64,000 nt of DNA from Aerococcus urinaeequi. Its GTDB lineage: Bacteria; Bacillota; Bacilli; Lactobacillales; Aerococcaceae. The notes below the pieces were generated by a model. The model saw nothing but the letters and a program-made list of their open reading frames with translations, searched no databases and was not told the DNA's origin. Of the stretch, positions 56,688 through 64,000 are shown piece by piece. The translations under genes and the position numbers were made by a program. Position 1 is the stretch's first letter, and each line of letters opens with the position of its first letter. The stretch lies in contig NZ_CP014162.1 in assembly GCF_001543205.1 (NCBI RefSeq), positions 62,001 to 126,000 on the forward strand, written 5' to 3'.

Positions 56688-59219
56688 GTGAAGAAAAACA
56701 ATGAAGAAAAGAAAAAAATTGGGAATGGGCTATCTAAAACTGAAAAAGTGATATTCTATGTGAATGTGGCTTTTAAATCCTTGGCTAAAATATTCCTAGT
56801 CTTATTGCTTATCCTATTTCTTGGTGGGTCATTGGGGCTTGGTTTAGGATCAGGCTATTTCATTGGTTTGGTAGAAGATATGCCAATCCCAACTGAAGAG
56901 GAACTTGCTAATGCGGTGGAGAATGCCGGTGAGATTTCTACCATGACTTATAGTGATGATACAGAAATTTCTAGTATTCGTGCTGACTTGGTTCGTGAAA
57001 ATACTGAACTGAAAAATGTTAGTCCGTATATCATTAATGGTTTAGTGGCTACGGAAGATGAAAACTTCTTCGAACATGATGGTGTCGTACCGTCAGCCAT
57101 TATCCGGGCAGGTGCTTCAACCTTCCTTGGTGTAGGTGGGACTTCCGGTGGTTCAACTATTACCCAACAGTTGATCAAACAAAAACTATTAACCAATGAA
57201 GTGTCTTTTGAACGTAAGGCGAAGGAAATTTTGCTAGCGATGCGGTTAGAAAACCACTATTCAAAAGAGCAGATTCTGCAAGGTTACTTGAATGAATCAC
57301 CATACGGACGTAATAATAAAGGGGAAAATATTGCAGGGATTGAAACAGCAGCCCAAGGGATTTTCGGTGTATCAGCGAGTGAAGTCACTTTAGCACAAGC
57401 AGCCTTTTTAGTGGGTATTCCGCAAAATCCTTATACTTATACCCCCTTCTTGCAATCTGGTGAATTAAAAGATGCAGAATATTTAGAAGATGGGATTACC
57501 CGTTCGCATGAAGTCTTACAAAGAATGCGGTTAACCAACTATATTACTGAAGAAGAGTATCAAGATGCCATTAATTACGATATTACCCAAGACTTCCTAA
57601 GTACTGGAACCAGCGAAGAAGTACCAGATGAACGTAATTCATACATCTATCAAGCGGTTGAACTTGAAACTATTGATATCTTGATGGCACAAAAAGTAGC
57701 GGCTGATGGACTGACTATGGCTGATGTTAACGCGAATGATCAGTTATACAACCAATATTATGCTGAGGCTGAAAGTCAAATGCGTAACGGTGGTTTAACC
57801 GTTAAAGCGACAGTCGATCCCGATATTTACGAAACAATGAACTCAACCGTTCAAGAATTTTCTGCTTCATTTGGTACCACCTATTATTCAGAATCAACAG
57901 ATGAAAATGGTGACCCGATTGAAGTCGTAGAACCTGTTCAAAATGGAACAGTTTTATTAGATAACGACACTGGCCAAGTCCTTGGATTTGTAGGTGGGAT
58001 TGACTTTGATACCACTCAAGTTGACCACGCATTCAGTTCTCGTCGTTCACCTGGTTCATCATTTAAACCTATCTTGACTTATGGTCCGGCCTTGCAGGAG
58101 CAAATTGCTGGTGCAAATACGATGCTAGCGGATACTTATACTCGTATCGTTCAACCAGATGGGACCCCTTATGAGCCAACCAACTTTGGGACTACCATTT
58201 CAAATGACTTTGTAACCGCCCGTTATGCCCTGTCAACGTCTATGAATAACCCGACCTTGGCCTTATATAATGAATTATTAAACCAGGGCGTCGACATTCA
58301 ATCTTACGCATATAAGATGGGCTTACAGGATGCGATTTCAACTGATGAATTCAGTAACTTAGCCCTATCACTTGGTGGGACAACTACTGGTCCAACTGTA
58401 TTAGAAAATGCGGCAGCCTTTGCGACTTTCGCAAATGGTGGGGTTTACGTTGAACCTTACCTAATCGAAACTATTACAGATTCCAATGGTAACGTGGTTT
58501 ACCAACATCAAACGCAAAAAGAACGCGTCTTTGATGAAGATGTAGCCTATGTAATTGCTGATATCTTAAAAGACGCGACAACTACTGGTGCTATGGCCTC
58601 TTATAATTCGCAAATGGATAGTGATTTAGACTGGTTTATGAAGACTGGTACTTCAGAAGAATTTAGGGATTTATGGGCCAACGGTTCAACACCAAACGTT
58701 ACCCTTACTTCTTGGATTGGTTATGATAACATCACGCAAACTCGCGACCTATATAGTCAAGCTGAAAATGCCGTATACGGTACGCCAGCTCAACGTTCAT
58801 TAAGTTACTGGACAACCTTAGGTAACCGACTAAACTACTACTACCCGAATACAATGGGATCTGGTGAAGTCTTAGAAGAACCTGAAGGTGTTCACGAGGA
58901 GACAGTTGTGACGGAAACAGGTACAACATCTGGTACCTTTGAAGGGCCATATGATACAAGCTATACAATTCCTTCATCAGCAGCAACCAACACTGAATTG
59001 TTTACCGCTGCGATGGATCCAGAACAACCAAGCTTTACCTTTGGTATCGGTGGTTCGATGGATGACTACATGAACAAACTTGAAAGCTTCCGTTCTAAGA
59101 CAAATGCTACTGTAAATGCTAAAGTTCAAAAAGTATTAGAATCCTTTAAATTGCGTAGTGCAGAAAATGAACAACGTCGTCAAGAAATTGAAGAAGATAA
59201 TATTCAACAAGATGGTTAG
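56688..59219 (+). CDS. Class A penicillin-binding protein (transglycosylase/transpeptidase)
   Basis: About 843 residues from a GTG at 56688; another GTG at 56679 is also possible, and neither has a strong ribosome site. A short cytoplasmic tail and one span (about 30-60) precede a GT51 domain with ATEDENFFEHDGV and GGSTITQQLIKQ. The transpeptidase has SPGSSFKPI (active Ser), SMN and KTGTSE. The C-terminal tail (from about 745) is hydrophilic. It resembles PBP2a/PBP1b of Lactobacillales. A TATAAT-like box lies near 56625. It builds and cross-links peptidoglycan outside the membrane. Confidence 0.93.
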   Translation: MKKNNEEKKKIGNGLSKTEKVIFYVNVAFKSLAKIFLVLLLILFLGGSLGLGLGSGYFIGLVEDMPIPTEEELANAVENAGEISTMTYSDDTEISSIRADLVRENTELKNVSPYIINGLVATEDENFFEHDGVVPSAIIRAGASTFLGVGGTSGGSTITQQLIKQKLLTNEVSFERKAKEILLAMRLENHYSKEQILQGYLNESPYGRNNKGENIAGIETAAQGIFGVSASEVTLAQAAFLVGIPQNPYTYTPFLQSGELKDAEYLEDGITRSHEVLQRMRLTNYITEEEYQDAINYDITQDFLSTGTSEEVPDERNSYIYQAVELETIDILMAQKVAADGLTMADVNANDQLYNQYYAEAESQMRNGGLTVKATVDPDIYETMNSTVQEFSASFGTTYYSESTDENGDPIEVVEPVQNGTVLLDNDTGQVLGFVGGIDFDTTQVDHAFSSRRSPGSSFKPILTYGPALQEQIAGANTMLADTYTRIVQPDGTPYEPTNFGTTISNDFVTARYALSTSMNNPTLALYNELLNQGVDIQSYAYKMGLQDAISTDEFSNLALSLGGTTTGPTVLENAAAFATFANGGVYVEPYLIETITDSNGNVVYQHQTQKERVFDEDVAYVIADILKDATTTGAMASYNSQMDSDLDWFMKTGTSEEFRDLWANGSTPNVTLTSWIGYDNITQTRDLYSQAENAVYGTPAQRSLSYWTTLGNRLNYYYPNTMGSGEVLEEPEGVHEETVVTETGTTSGTFEGPYDTSYTIPSSAATNTELFTAAMDPEQPSFTFGIGGSMDDYMNKLESFRSKTNATVNAKVQKVLESFKLRSAENEQRRQEIEEDNIQQDG

Positions 59220-59236
59220 AAAAATAAAAAAGATGT

Positions 59237-59630
59237 GCTAGGAAACAACTCTGTCTCCTAACAATGGAACCCTTCAACTCATTCTAAATTAGAAAGAGTT
59301 GAAGGGTTTTTATCCATCTAAAAAAGTATTGATATGGTTTTATTTGAATAAATTTCAGAAACGCCAGAAGGTATTAAAAAAATCATTTATCATTTGGGTG
59401 AAGAACTGATAGAAGTTGAAGCTACAATCAAAGAAGAAAAGACGATTCCTAAAGGACATTTTGCACACAAGCGACGTTGTCGCAATCTAAAGAAACATCG
59501 CCATAAATGTCTAACTGATTTCTTATCTCCCAAATCCGCTAAAAATAAAAACGCGACAAAACAATCACATTTCATGATTATCTCATCGCGCTTTTATTTT
59601 TAGAGCTAGTTATCTGCCAGCCCCACTATT
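59237..59630 (+). mobile_element. Decayed IS-like unit, copy 1
   Basis: The left part (from GCTAGGAAACA at 59237) contains a hairpin CCCTTCAACTC/GAGTTGAAGGG at 59268-59308. The right part contains a hairpin AAAAATAAAAACGCGA/TCGCGCTTTTATTTTT at 59542-59602. Both have close relatives at 61200-61290 and 61574-61660 in the same order. The middle holds a frame with IIYHLGEELIEVEATIKEEK, unrecognised. Its right edge coincides with the break in the alcohol dehydrogenase gene. Confidence 0.6.
59268..59313 (+). terminator. Terminator after the PBP gene (left hairpin of IS-like copy 1)
   Basis: AACCCTTCAACTC and GAGTTGAAGGGTT form a 13-bp stem, followed by TTTT. It is probably used by the PBP gene. 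Confidence 0.85.
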
Positions 59631-59873
59631 TCTTTCGCCTTTTTTCACTTTGGTCACTGCAGAACCAACTTCTTCTACAATACCCATAGGCTCATGTCCT
59701 ACTACATAGTCTTCTTCCATGACCGGTTTCCCATTATGATATAAATGCAAGTCGGAACCGCAAATAGCTGTTGCTGTAATACGAATGATCATATCGGTTG
59801 GTTCTTCAATCGTTGGATCCGGGACTGTTTTGACTTCCATTTTTTCGTTTCCTTGCCATGATACTGTGCGCAT
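59610..59873 (-). pseudogene. Zinc-dependent alcohol dehydrogenase, N-terminal fragment
   Basis: 87 codons from the ATG at 59873. MRTVSWQGNEKMEVKTVPDP, then ATAICGSDLHLYHNGKPVME and VVGHEPMGIVEEVGSAVTKV, match the start of formaldehyde/alcohol dehydrogenases of about 380 residues, with the catalytic Cys and His-Glu. After KKGE the sequence loses similarity and ends at TAA, exactly where the IS-like copy begins. The structural zinc region and coenzyme domain are absent, so it is not functional. Confidence 0.85.
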
Positions 59874-60356
59874 AGAATCTCTCCTTCATATAAAAGTGAT
59901 AGTTTCAGATTTTAAATTAGTTTATCATCTTGTTTTATATAATTCAAAAGTTATGTAATCGTTTAAATTTTGACTTCTCTATTTTCGTACCTCTATAGCT
60001 GTGCCATAGAACTTTTCTCATAAACGACAAGGGATTCTTGCTACTAAAGCTAACATTGGAAGGTCGCTACCAGAGAATAAACATTCTATGACTAATACGG
60101 AAATATAGCTTAAATAAATGAGCCCTACCACGCTATGTAAGTTATATGTTACTTTCGATCCTATTTGATATTAAATACCTTTTTCCCAGTATGTATTTAG
60201 TAAAAAAATTACACTACTCACTACACTTTATAGTAAGGAGTATCTATTCAACTATTAATAAAAACATTGCTGTCTTCATTTTGAAAAAGTGATAAACTTA
60301 TTTAAAAATAGACCATTAACACGCTCCTGAATAAATTAACCACAATGATTAAATAA
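59874..60356. other. Intergenic region without a recognisable gene
   Basis: About 480 AT-rich bases between the truncated dehydrogenase and the aminotransferase. No frame above 60 codons with a plausible start is present. The region might be decayed coding sequence, but I could not identify a parent gene. Confidence 0.4.
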
Positions 60357-60371
60357 ATGAGGATGAAAAAT

Positions 60372-61193
60372 ATGGAATATGTTGAACAAAAGTTTTACTA
60401 TCATAATGATCAAGAAGTATCCACAGACAACTTGCATCCATTTGAACAATTAACAGGAAAAAACGTGTATGAAGTGATTCGCGTTAGAGAAGGCATACCT
60501 TTGTTTTTGGAAGATCATTTGCGCCGATTCAGAGCGTTTGCTCTAGCTGTCGGCATTCCTTTAACAGATTCAGATGATATTTTAATCAATCGGTTATACC
60601 AACTTATAGATAAGAATGGTGCCTCTGATCAAAATATCAAATTGATCTGGAATAAAGACATTGGTTTACTGGCTTTCTTCACTAAAAGTTCTTATCCGCC
60701 TGCGAGCTATTATCAAAATGGCATTAAAACAACTTTGTTGAATTTGGAAAGAGAAGATCCGAATATCAAGATTCAACGTGAAGAGTATCAAAAAACTGTA
60801 CTAACGGAACGAGAAAAAACAGGTTCATATGAAGTGCTGTTAGTCGACCAAGAAGGTAACCTCACAGAAGGTAGTCGTTCAAATTTATTTATTGTTAAAG
60901 GGGATAAACTCTATACTTCTCCTGCTAAAAATGTTCTTTTAGGTATTGTCCGTTCTAAAGTTGTAGCTATTTGCCAACAACAGCAAATTGATATTATTGA
61001 ACAAAATGTTCCTGTGACGGAATTAAATGGTATCGATGGCGCTTTTATTTCAGGAACGGGTAACGATGTATTGCCTATAGCATCCATCGATTCCATCACA
61101 TTAGAGTCGATAAAAAAACCGGTCATTTCATCAATTATGCGGGAATACGATTGCTTAGTGAAACAGTACATTGCCTCTAAAAAAGATACTTAA
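60372..61193 (+). CDS. Class IV aminotransferase (branched-chain/D-amino acid/aminodeoxychorismate lyase type)
   Basis: 273 residues from the ATG at 60372, preceded by TGAGGATG; ATGs at 60357 and 60363 lie before or in that site. NVYEVIRVREGIPLFLEDHL is the N-terminal family pattern. The probable PLP Lys is in EEYQKTVLTERE, and LTEGSRSNLFIVKGDKL binds the cofactor phosphate region. Which substrate it uses is not clear. It stands between the two IS-like copies, which suggests transfer. A hairpin at 61231 ends it. Confidence 0.83.
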   Translation: MEYVEQKFYYHNDQEVSTDNLHPFEQLTGKNVYEVIRVREGIPLFLEDHLRRFRAFALAVGIPLTDSDDILINRLYQLIDKNGASDQNIKLIWNKDIGLLAFFTKSSYPPASYYQNGIKTTLLNLEREDPNIKIQREEYQKTVLTEREKTGSYEVLLVDQEGNLTEGSRSNLFIVKGDKLYTSPAKNVLLGIVRSKVVAICQQQQIDIIEQNVPVTELNGIDGAFISGTGNDVLPIASIDSITLESIKKPVISSIMREYDCLVKQYIASKKDT

Positions 61194-61230
61194 AAAGGAG
61201 ATTGCAAAACAACTTAGTCCCCTAACAAAA

Positions 61231-61273
61231 AACCTTCAACTCATTCTAAACCAGAAAGAGTTGAAGGTTTTTT
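61231..61273 (+). terminator. Terminator of the aminotransferase gene (left hairpin of IS-like copy 2)
   Basis: AACCTTCAACTC and GAGTTGAAGGTT form a 12-bp stem around ATTCTAAACCAGAAA and end in six T. It is nearly the same as the hairpin at 59268. Confidence 0.85.
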
Positions 61274-61371
61274 ATCCTTTTAAAAAGCATAATGAGTCAA
61301 ATACCTTACAAGATTAGTGACACACAAAAATTAAATGAGTGACTCACCATCTATCAAAATTATAACAAAAT

Positions 61372-61568
61372 AAAAAAGTTATCTACGCTAAACGCAAAGT
61401 TGACGGTGAAATTATTTTTGACTGCTTGCACGGTGTATTTAGTATGCGAGAAACCAACGTCAGAGGCAAACCTGCTGTTCATAATGACGATGGACTGTTG
61501 CTTATGAGCATAGACCTAACCAATTAGCCCTTGCGGCTAGAAAAAAGAGCGTAAGCTTTTCAACATAA
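61372..61568 (+). pseudogene. Transposase C-terminal remnant (IS1182-like)
   Basis: The frame from 61372 reads KKVIYAKRKVDGEIIFDCLH, then GVFSMRETNVRGKPAVHNDD and GLLLMSIDLTN before TAG at 61525-61527. Shifting the frame there continues with LALAARKKSVSFST. The order (Y)xKRKxDxE, RxxxVRG, then GLLLMxxxLT is the end of IS1182-type DDE transposases. No upstream catalytic part remains. Family placement is by pattern only. Confidence 0.6.
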
Positions 61569-61688
61569 ATCAGTCAAAAATAAAAACCGCAACGGATAAA
61601 TCACATTTATAATTTATTTCATCGCGATTTTTATTTTTAGAGGTAGGTGTTTCCTAGCTCCGTTTATTTATCAAGGATGACAATCAGG

Positions 61689-62519
61689 TTATTCAATAAC
61701 GAAAGCATCTAAAGTTGCCATATCAGCTTCAGAAATTTCGAAATCTAATTCAGCATTGGCAAGAATGTATTCTTCGTGAACTGATTTTGGTAGAATGATG
61801 TGGCCTTTTTGCAAAGGATAACGGTAGCATAATTGTGGTACGGATACCCCGTATTTGTCTGCAATCGCCTTGATGTCTTCGTTGCCTAATAAGCGGCCTG
61901 TACCTAGTGATGAGTAGCCTTCAACGATGATGTCGTTAGCTTCACAGTAAGATACAATATCGTCTTGCGTATAGCCGATGTGGTACTTGATTTGGTTTAC
62001 AACAGGTTTAATATTTGTGTTTTCGATTAAGTGTTGTAAGTCGTCGGCGTTAAAGTTTGAAACCCCGATTGCACGGACTAAGCCTTTATCATACAACTCT
62101 TCTAAAGCGCGCCATACTTGGATATTTTCTTCATAGAAGCTTGGACGTTTTTCATCAGTTCTTGAGAAAAAGCGCCAAGGTGTTGGACAGTGGACTAATA
62201 ATAAGTCTATGTAGTCAGTATCTAAGTCTTTCAACTCTTGGTAGAAGTTGTCCATAGCCGCTTCATAAGTTTTCGATTCCCCACGAACCTTAGTTGTGAT
62301 GAAAATGTCTTCACGGTTAACGTTTGAAGATTTAATCCCTTCACCAATCCCTTTAGAGTTTTCGTAGGCATGAGCACCGTCAATGTGTTTGTAGCCATTG
62401 TCTAGGGCAAAACGGACTGAACTCACCGCTTCAGCAGTCGGTGTTTGCCAAGTCCCTAATGCAATTTGTGGGACTTCTACCCCATTATTTAAGGTTAATG
62501 TTTGATTTAATAAATTCAT
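61689..62519 (-). CDS. Aldo/keto reductase
   Basis: 276 residues from the ATG at 62519, with AAGGGGA upstream; the longer frame to 62582 overlaps a terminator. GVEVPQIALGTWQTP begins the barrel. The catalytic tetrad is visible as Asp in HIDGAHAYEN, Tyr in the same motif, Lys in TTKVRGE and His in LLVHCPTP. IGVSNFNADDLQHL and the cofactor loop ILPKSVHEE are typical. It reduces aldehydes or ketones with NADPH; substrate unknown. Confidence 0.92.
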   Translation of the reverse strand: MNLLNQTLTLNNGVEVPQIALGTWQTPTAEAVSSVRFALDNGYKHIDGAHAYENSKGIGEGIKSSNVNREDIFITTKVRGESKTYEAAMDNFYQELKDLDTDYIDLLLVHCPTPWRFFSRTDEKRPSFYEENIQVWRALEELYDKGLVRAIGVSNFNADDLQHLIENTNIKPVVNQIKYHIGYTQDDIVSYCEANDIIVEGYSSLGTGRLLGNEDIKAIADKYGVSVPQLCYRYPLQKGHIILPKSVHEEYILANAELDFEISEADMATLDAFVIE

Positions 62520-62591
62520 GTAATTTCCCCTTAATACGTATTCAGTTTCCACTGTCCCTCCATTATAAGCGCATTCATTCATTGAACCAAA

Positions 62592-62624
62592 TAAAAGCCC
62601 TTATTTTGTAAAAAGATAAGGGCC
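62592..62624 (-). terminator. Terminator of the PFL-family gene
   Basis: GGCCCTTATCTTT and AAAATAAGGGCTTTT pair on the minus strand, followed by a T-rich run. It lies between the PFL gene and the reductase. Confidence 0.75.
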
Positions 62625-62642
62625 TTACTTATGATAAAAAAA

Positions 62643-63992
62643 CTAGTTTTTAAGTGATTGAATTGGTGCTGGAATACGACCACCACGGTGGATAAAGGTA
62701 TTAGGAGAAGTTCGATTTACTTGCATAACAGAAGCTTCACCGAACAAACCACCAAAGTTCAAGACTTCATCATCACGGCGACCTATAGCTGGAATCACAC
62801 GAACAGCGGTTGTTTTGGAATTGATCATCCCAATCGCTGCTTCATCGGCAATAATCGCTGAAATAATTTCAGGCGTTGTATCACCAGGAATAACTATCAT
62901 ATCTAAACCAACTGAACATACAGCTGTCATCGACATTAAAGTTTCAATATTTAAAGTACCGTTAGCTGCAGCAGCAATCATCCCTGCATCCTCACTTACT
63001 GGAATGAAGGCACCTGATAAACCACCAACATTTGATGAGGCCATGATACCGCCTTTTTTAACTGCATCGTTTAGCATAGCTAGAGTCGCTACTGAACCAT
63101 GGGCACCCACTTGGTCTAAACCAATTTCTTCTAAGATATGAGCTACAGAATCGCCGACAGCTGGCGTAGGCGCTAATGATAAGTCTACAATTCCAAAAGG
63201 TACACCTAGCATATTAGAGGCTTCTGTCCCCACTAACTGACCCATACGAGTTACTTTGAAAGCTGTTTGTTTAATAGTATCCGCAACTGTTTCAAGAGAT
63301 GCATCTTTTGGCAATTCTGCAAGAGCATTGCGGACAACACCTGGTCCAGAAACCCCAACGTTAATCACAACATCCGGCTCCCCTTGACCGTGAAAGGCAC
63401 CAGCCATAAATGGATTGTCTTCAACAGCATTACAGAAGACGACAATCTTAGAGGCCCCCATGCTTTCATTATCTTGGGTTAATTCAGCCGCCTTACGGAC
63501 AACCTCACCCATGATTTTAACAGCATCCATGTTGATCCCTGCACGTGTTGACCCAATATTAACGGATGAACAAACGTGGTCTGTCTCAGCCATCGCTTGT
63601 GGAATTGATTCGATTAAAGCACGGTCCCCAGCAGAAAATCCTTTATGAACTAAGGCTGTATACCCACCGATATAGTTGACGCCAACTGCATTGGCTGCCT
63701 TATCTAAGATATGGGCATATTTTAACGGGTCGCCACCTGAAGCCGCTAATAATTGAGAAATTGGGGTTACAGCAATCCGTTTATTGACAATTGGAATCCC
63801 GTATTTCTCTTCAATTTCTTCACCGGTTTTCACCAAGTCTTTGGCAACAGTAGTGATTTTATCGTATACCTTTTGACAGGCACGGTCGATATCTGGATCT
63901 GCACAGTCAATCAGTGAAATCCCCATTGTAATTGTTCGAATATCTAAATTGTTGTCTTTAATCATTGAAACTGTTTCAATGATATTATTCAT
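62643..63992 (-). CDS. PFL family protein (UPF0210/DUF711)
   Basis: 449 residues, the full family length. It begins [20 protein letters not shown] and contains [33 protein letters not shown] and [20 protein letters not shown]. The fold is related to pyruvate formate-lyase, but no glycyl-radical site is evident and the function is unknown. In many Firmicutes an ACT-domain gene (UPF0237) precedes it; that would lie outside the window. The ATG is only 8 bases from the right edge. Confidence 0.92.
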   Translation of the reverse strand: MNNIIETVSMIKDNNLDIRTITMGISLIDCADPDIDRACQKVYDKITTVAKDLVKTGEEIEEKYGIPIVNKRIAVTPISQLLAASGGDPLKYAHILDKAANAVGVNYIGGYTALVHKGFSAGDRALIESIPQAMAETDHVCSSVNIGSTRAGINMDAVKIMGEVVRKAAELTQDNESMGASKIVVFCNAVEDNPFMAGAFHGQGEPDVVINVGVSGPGVVRNALAELPKDASLETVADTIKQTAFKVTRMGQLVGTEASNMLGVPFGIVDLSLAPTPAVGDSVAHILEEIGLDQVGAHGSVATLAMLNDAVKKGGIMASSNVGGLSGAFIPVSEDAGMIAAAANGTLNIETLMSMTAVCSVGLDMIVIPGDTTPEIISAIIADEAAIGMINSKTTAVRVIPAIGRRDDEVLNFGGLFGEASVMQVNRTSPNTFIHRGGRIPAPIQSLKN

Positions 63993-64000
63993 TTCTAGCA

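Larger units (their letters stand above)
61200..61660 (+). mobile_element. Decayed IS-like unit, copy 2
   Basis: Left hairpin AACCTTCAACTC/GAGTTGAAGGTT lies at 61231-61269. The right hairpin lies at 61576-61639. The terminus TGTTTCCTAGC at 61648-61658 is the inverted complement of GCTAGGAAACA at 59237-59247. Between the hairpins lies a transposase C-terminal remnant. Copies 1 and 2 have the same orientation. Confidence 0.62.

Noticed and set aside
59394-59603. Small basic protein inside IS-like copy 1
   Set aside because: The frame runs through the right-end hairpin, has no ribosome site, and similarity continues upstream of its first ATG-like codon. It is more likely decayed sequence than a gene.

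Overview
The window reads as a low-GC Gram-positive chromosome of the order Lactobacillales. Gene content and order suggest Aerococcaceae (possibly Aerococcus): a V-type Na+/H+-ATPase operon, a comG pseudopilus operon, class A PBP, RodA, a PyrR-type uracil permease leader and a yybP-ykoY riboswitch. The family-level assignment is an inference from gene content, not from a search.

Layout. 1-11.4 kb: 5' part of tex; a P-type cation ATPase behind a manganese-type riboswitch; a DUF1576-like membrane protein with a small overlapping partner; glutathione reductase overlapping a C39-like peptidase gene; a Wzy/O-antigen-ligase-like membrane protein; uracil permease behind a PyrR-like attenuator. 11.6-24 kb: argS, a GldA-like dehydrogenase, a class I amidotransferase, an orphan NlpA/MetQ lipoprotein, a MacB-like ABC transporter divergent from a TetR regulator with a candidate operator between them, a GcvH-like protein, rodA, a BrkB-family protein and a Ser/Glu-rich lipoprotein.

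24.2-30.3 kb is an integrated element, now decayed, inserted in the 3' end of a tRNA-Arg(TCT) gene. A perfect 62-bp direct repeat (24225-24286 and 30190-30251) marks its ends. It holds a truncated tyrosine recombinase, a short phage holin, small unknown genes, one gene broken by a nonsense codon, an acyltransferase and a 5'-truncated GH9-like gene. The truncated integrase and GH9-like genes meet head to head at about 29.64 kb, which looks like a deletion scar.

30.3-41.5 kb is conserved core: hflX, miaA, recN, tlyA, ispA, xseB, xseA and folD in one leftward operon, then nusB, asp23-like, efp and pepP. argR and accBC, which many Firmicutes carry here, are absent. 41.6-45.9 kb is comGA-comGG (leftward). 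46.1-54.6 kb is the nine-gene V-ATPase operon (rightward; F/H, C, I, K, F, E, A, B, D). 54.7-59.2 kb: yebC and dgkB (leftward), then a class A PBP (rightward).

59.2-61.7 kb contains two related, decayed IS-like units in direct orientation. Each has a similar hairpin at its left and right end. They flank a truncated alcohol dehydrogenase and an intact class IV aminotransferase. The second unit retains a transposase C-terminal remnant. The window ends with an aldo/keto reductase and a PFL (UPF0210/DUF711) family protein.

I did not find a clearly new multi-gene system. The best candidates for follow-up are the unknown gene pair beside the phage holin (24.9-25.9 kb), the chimeric tRNA-like fold at the left attachment site, and the double IS remnant with cargo.
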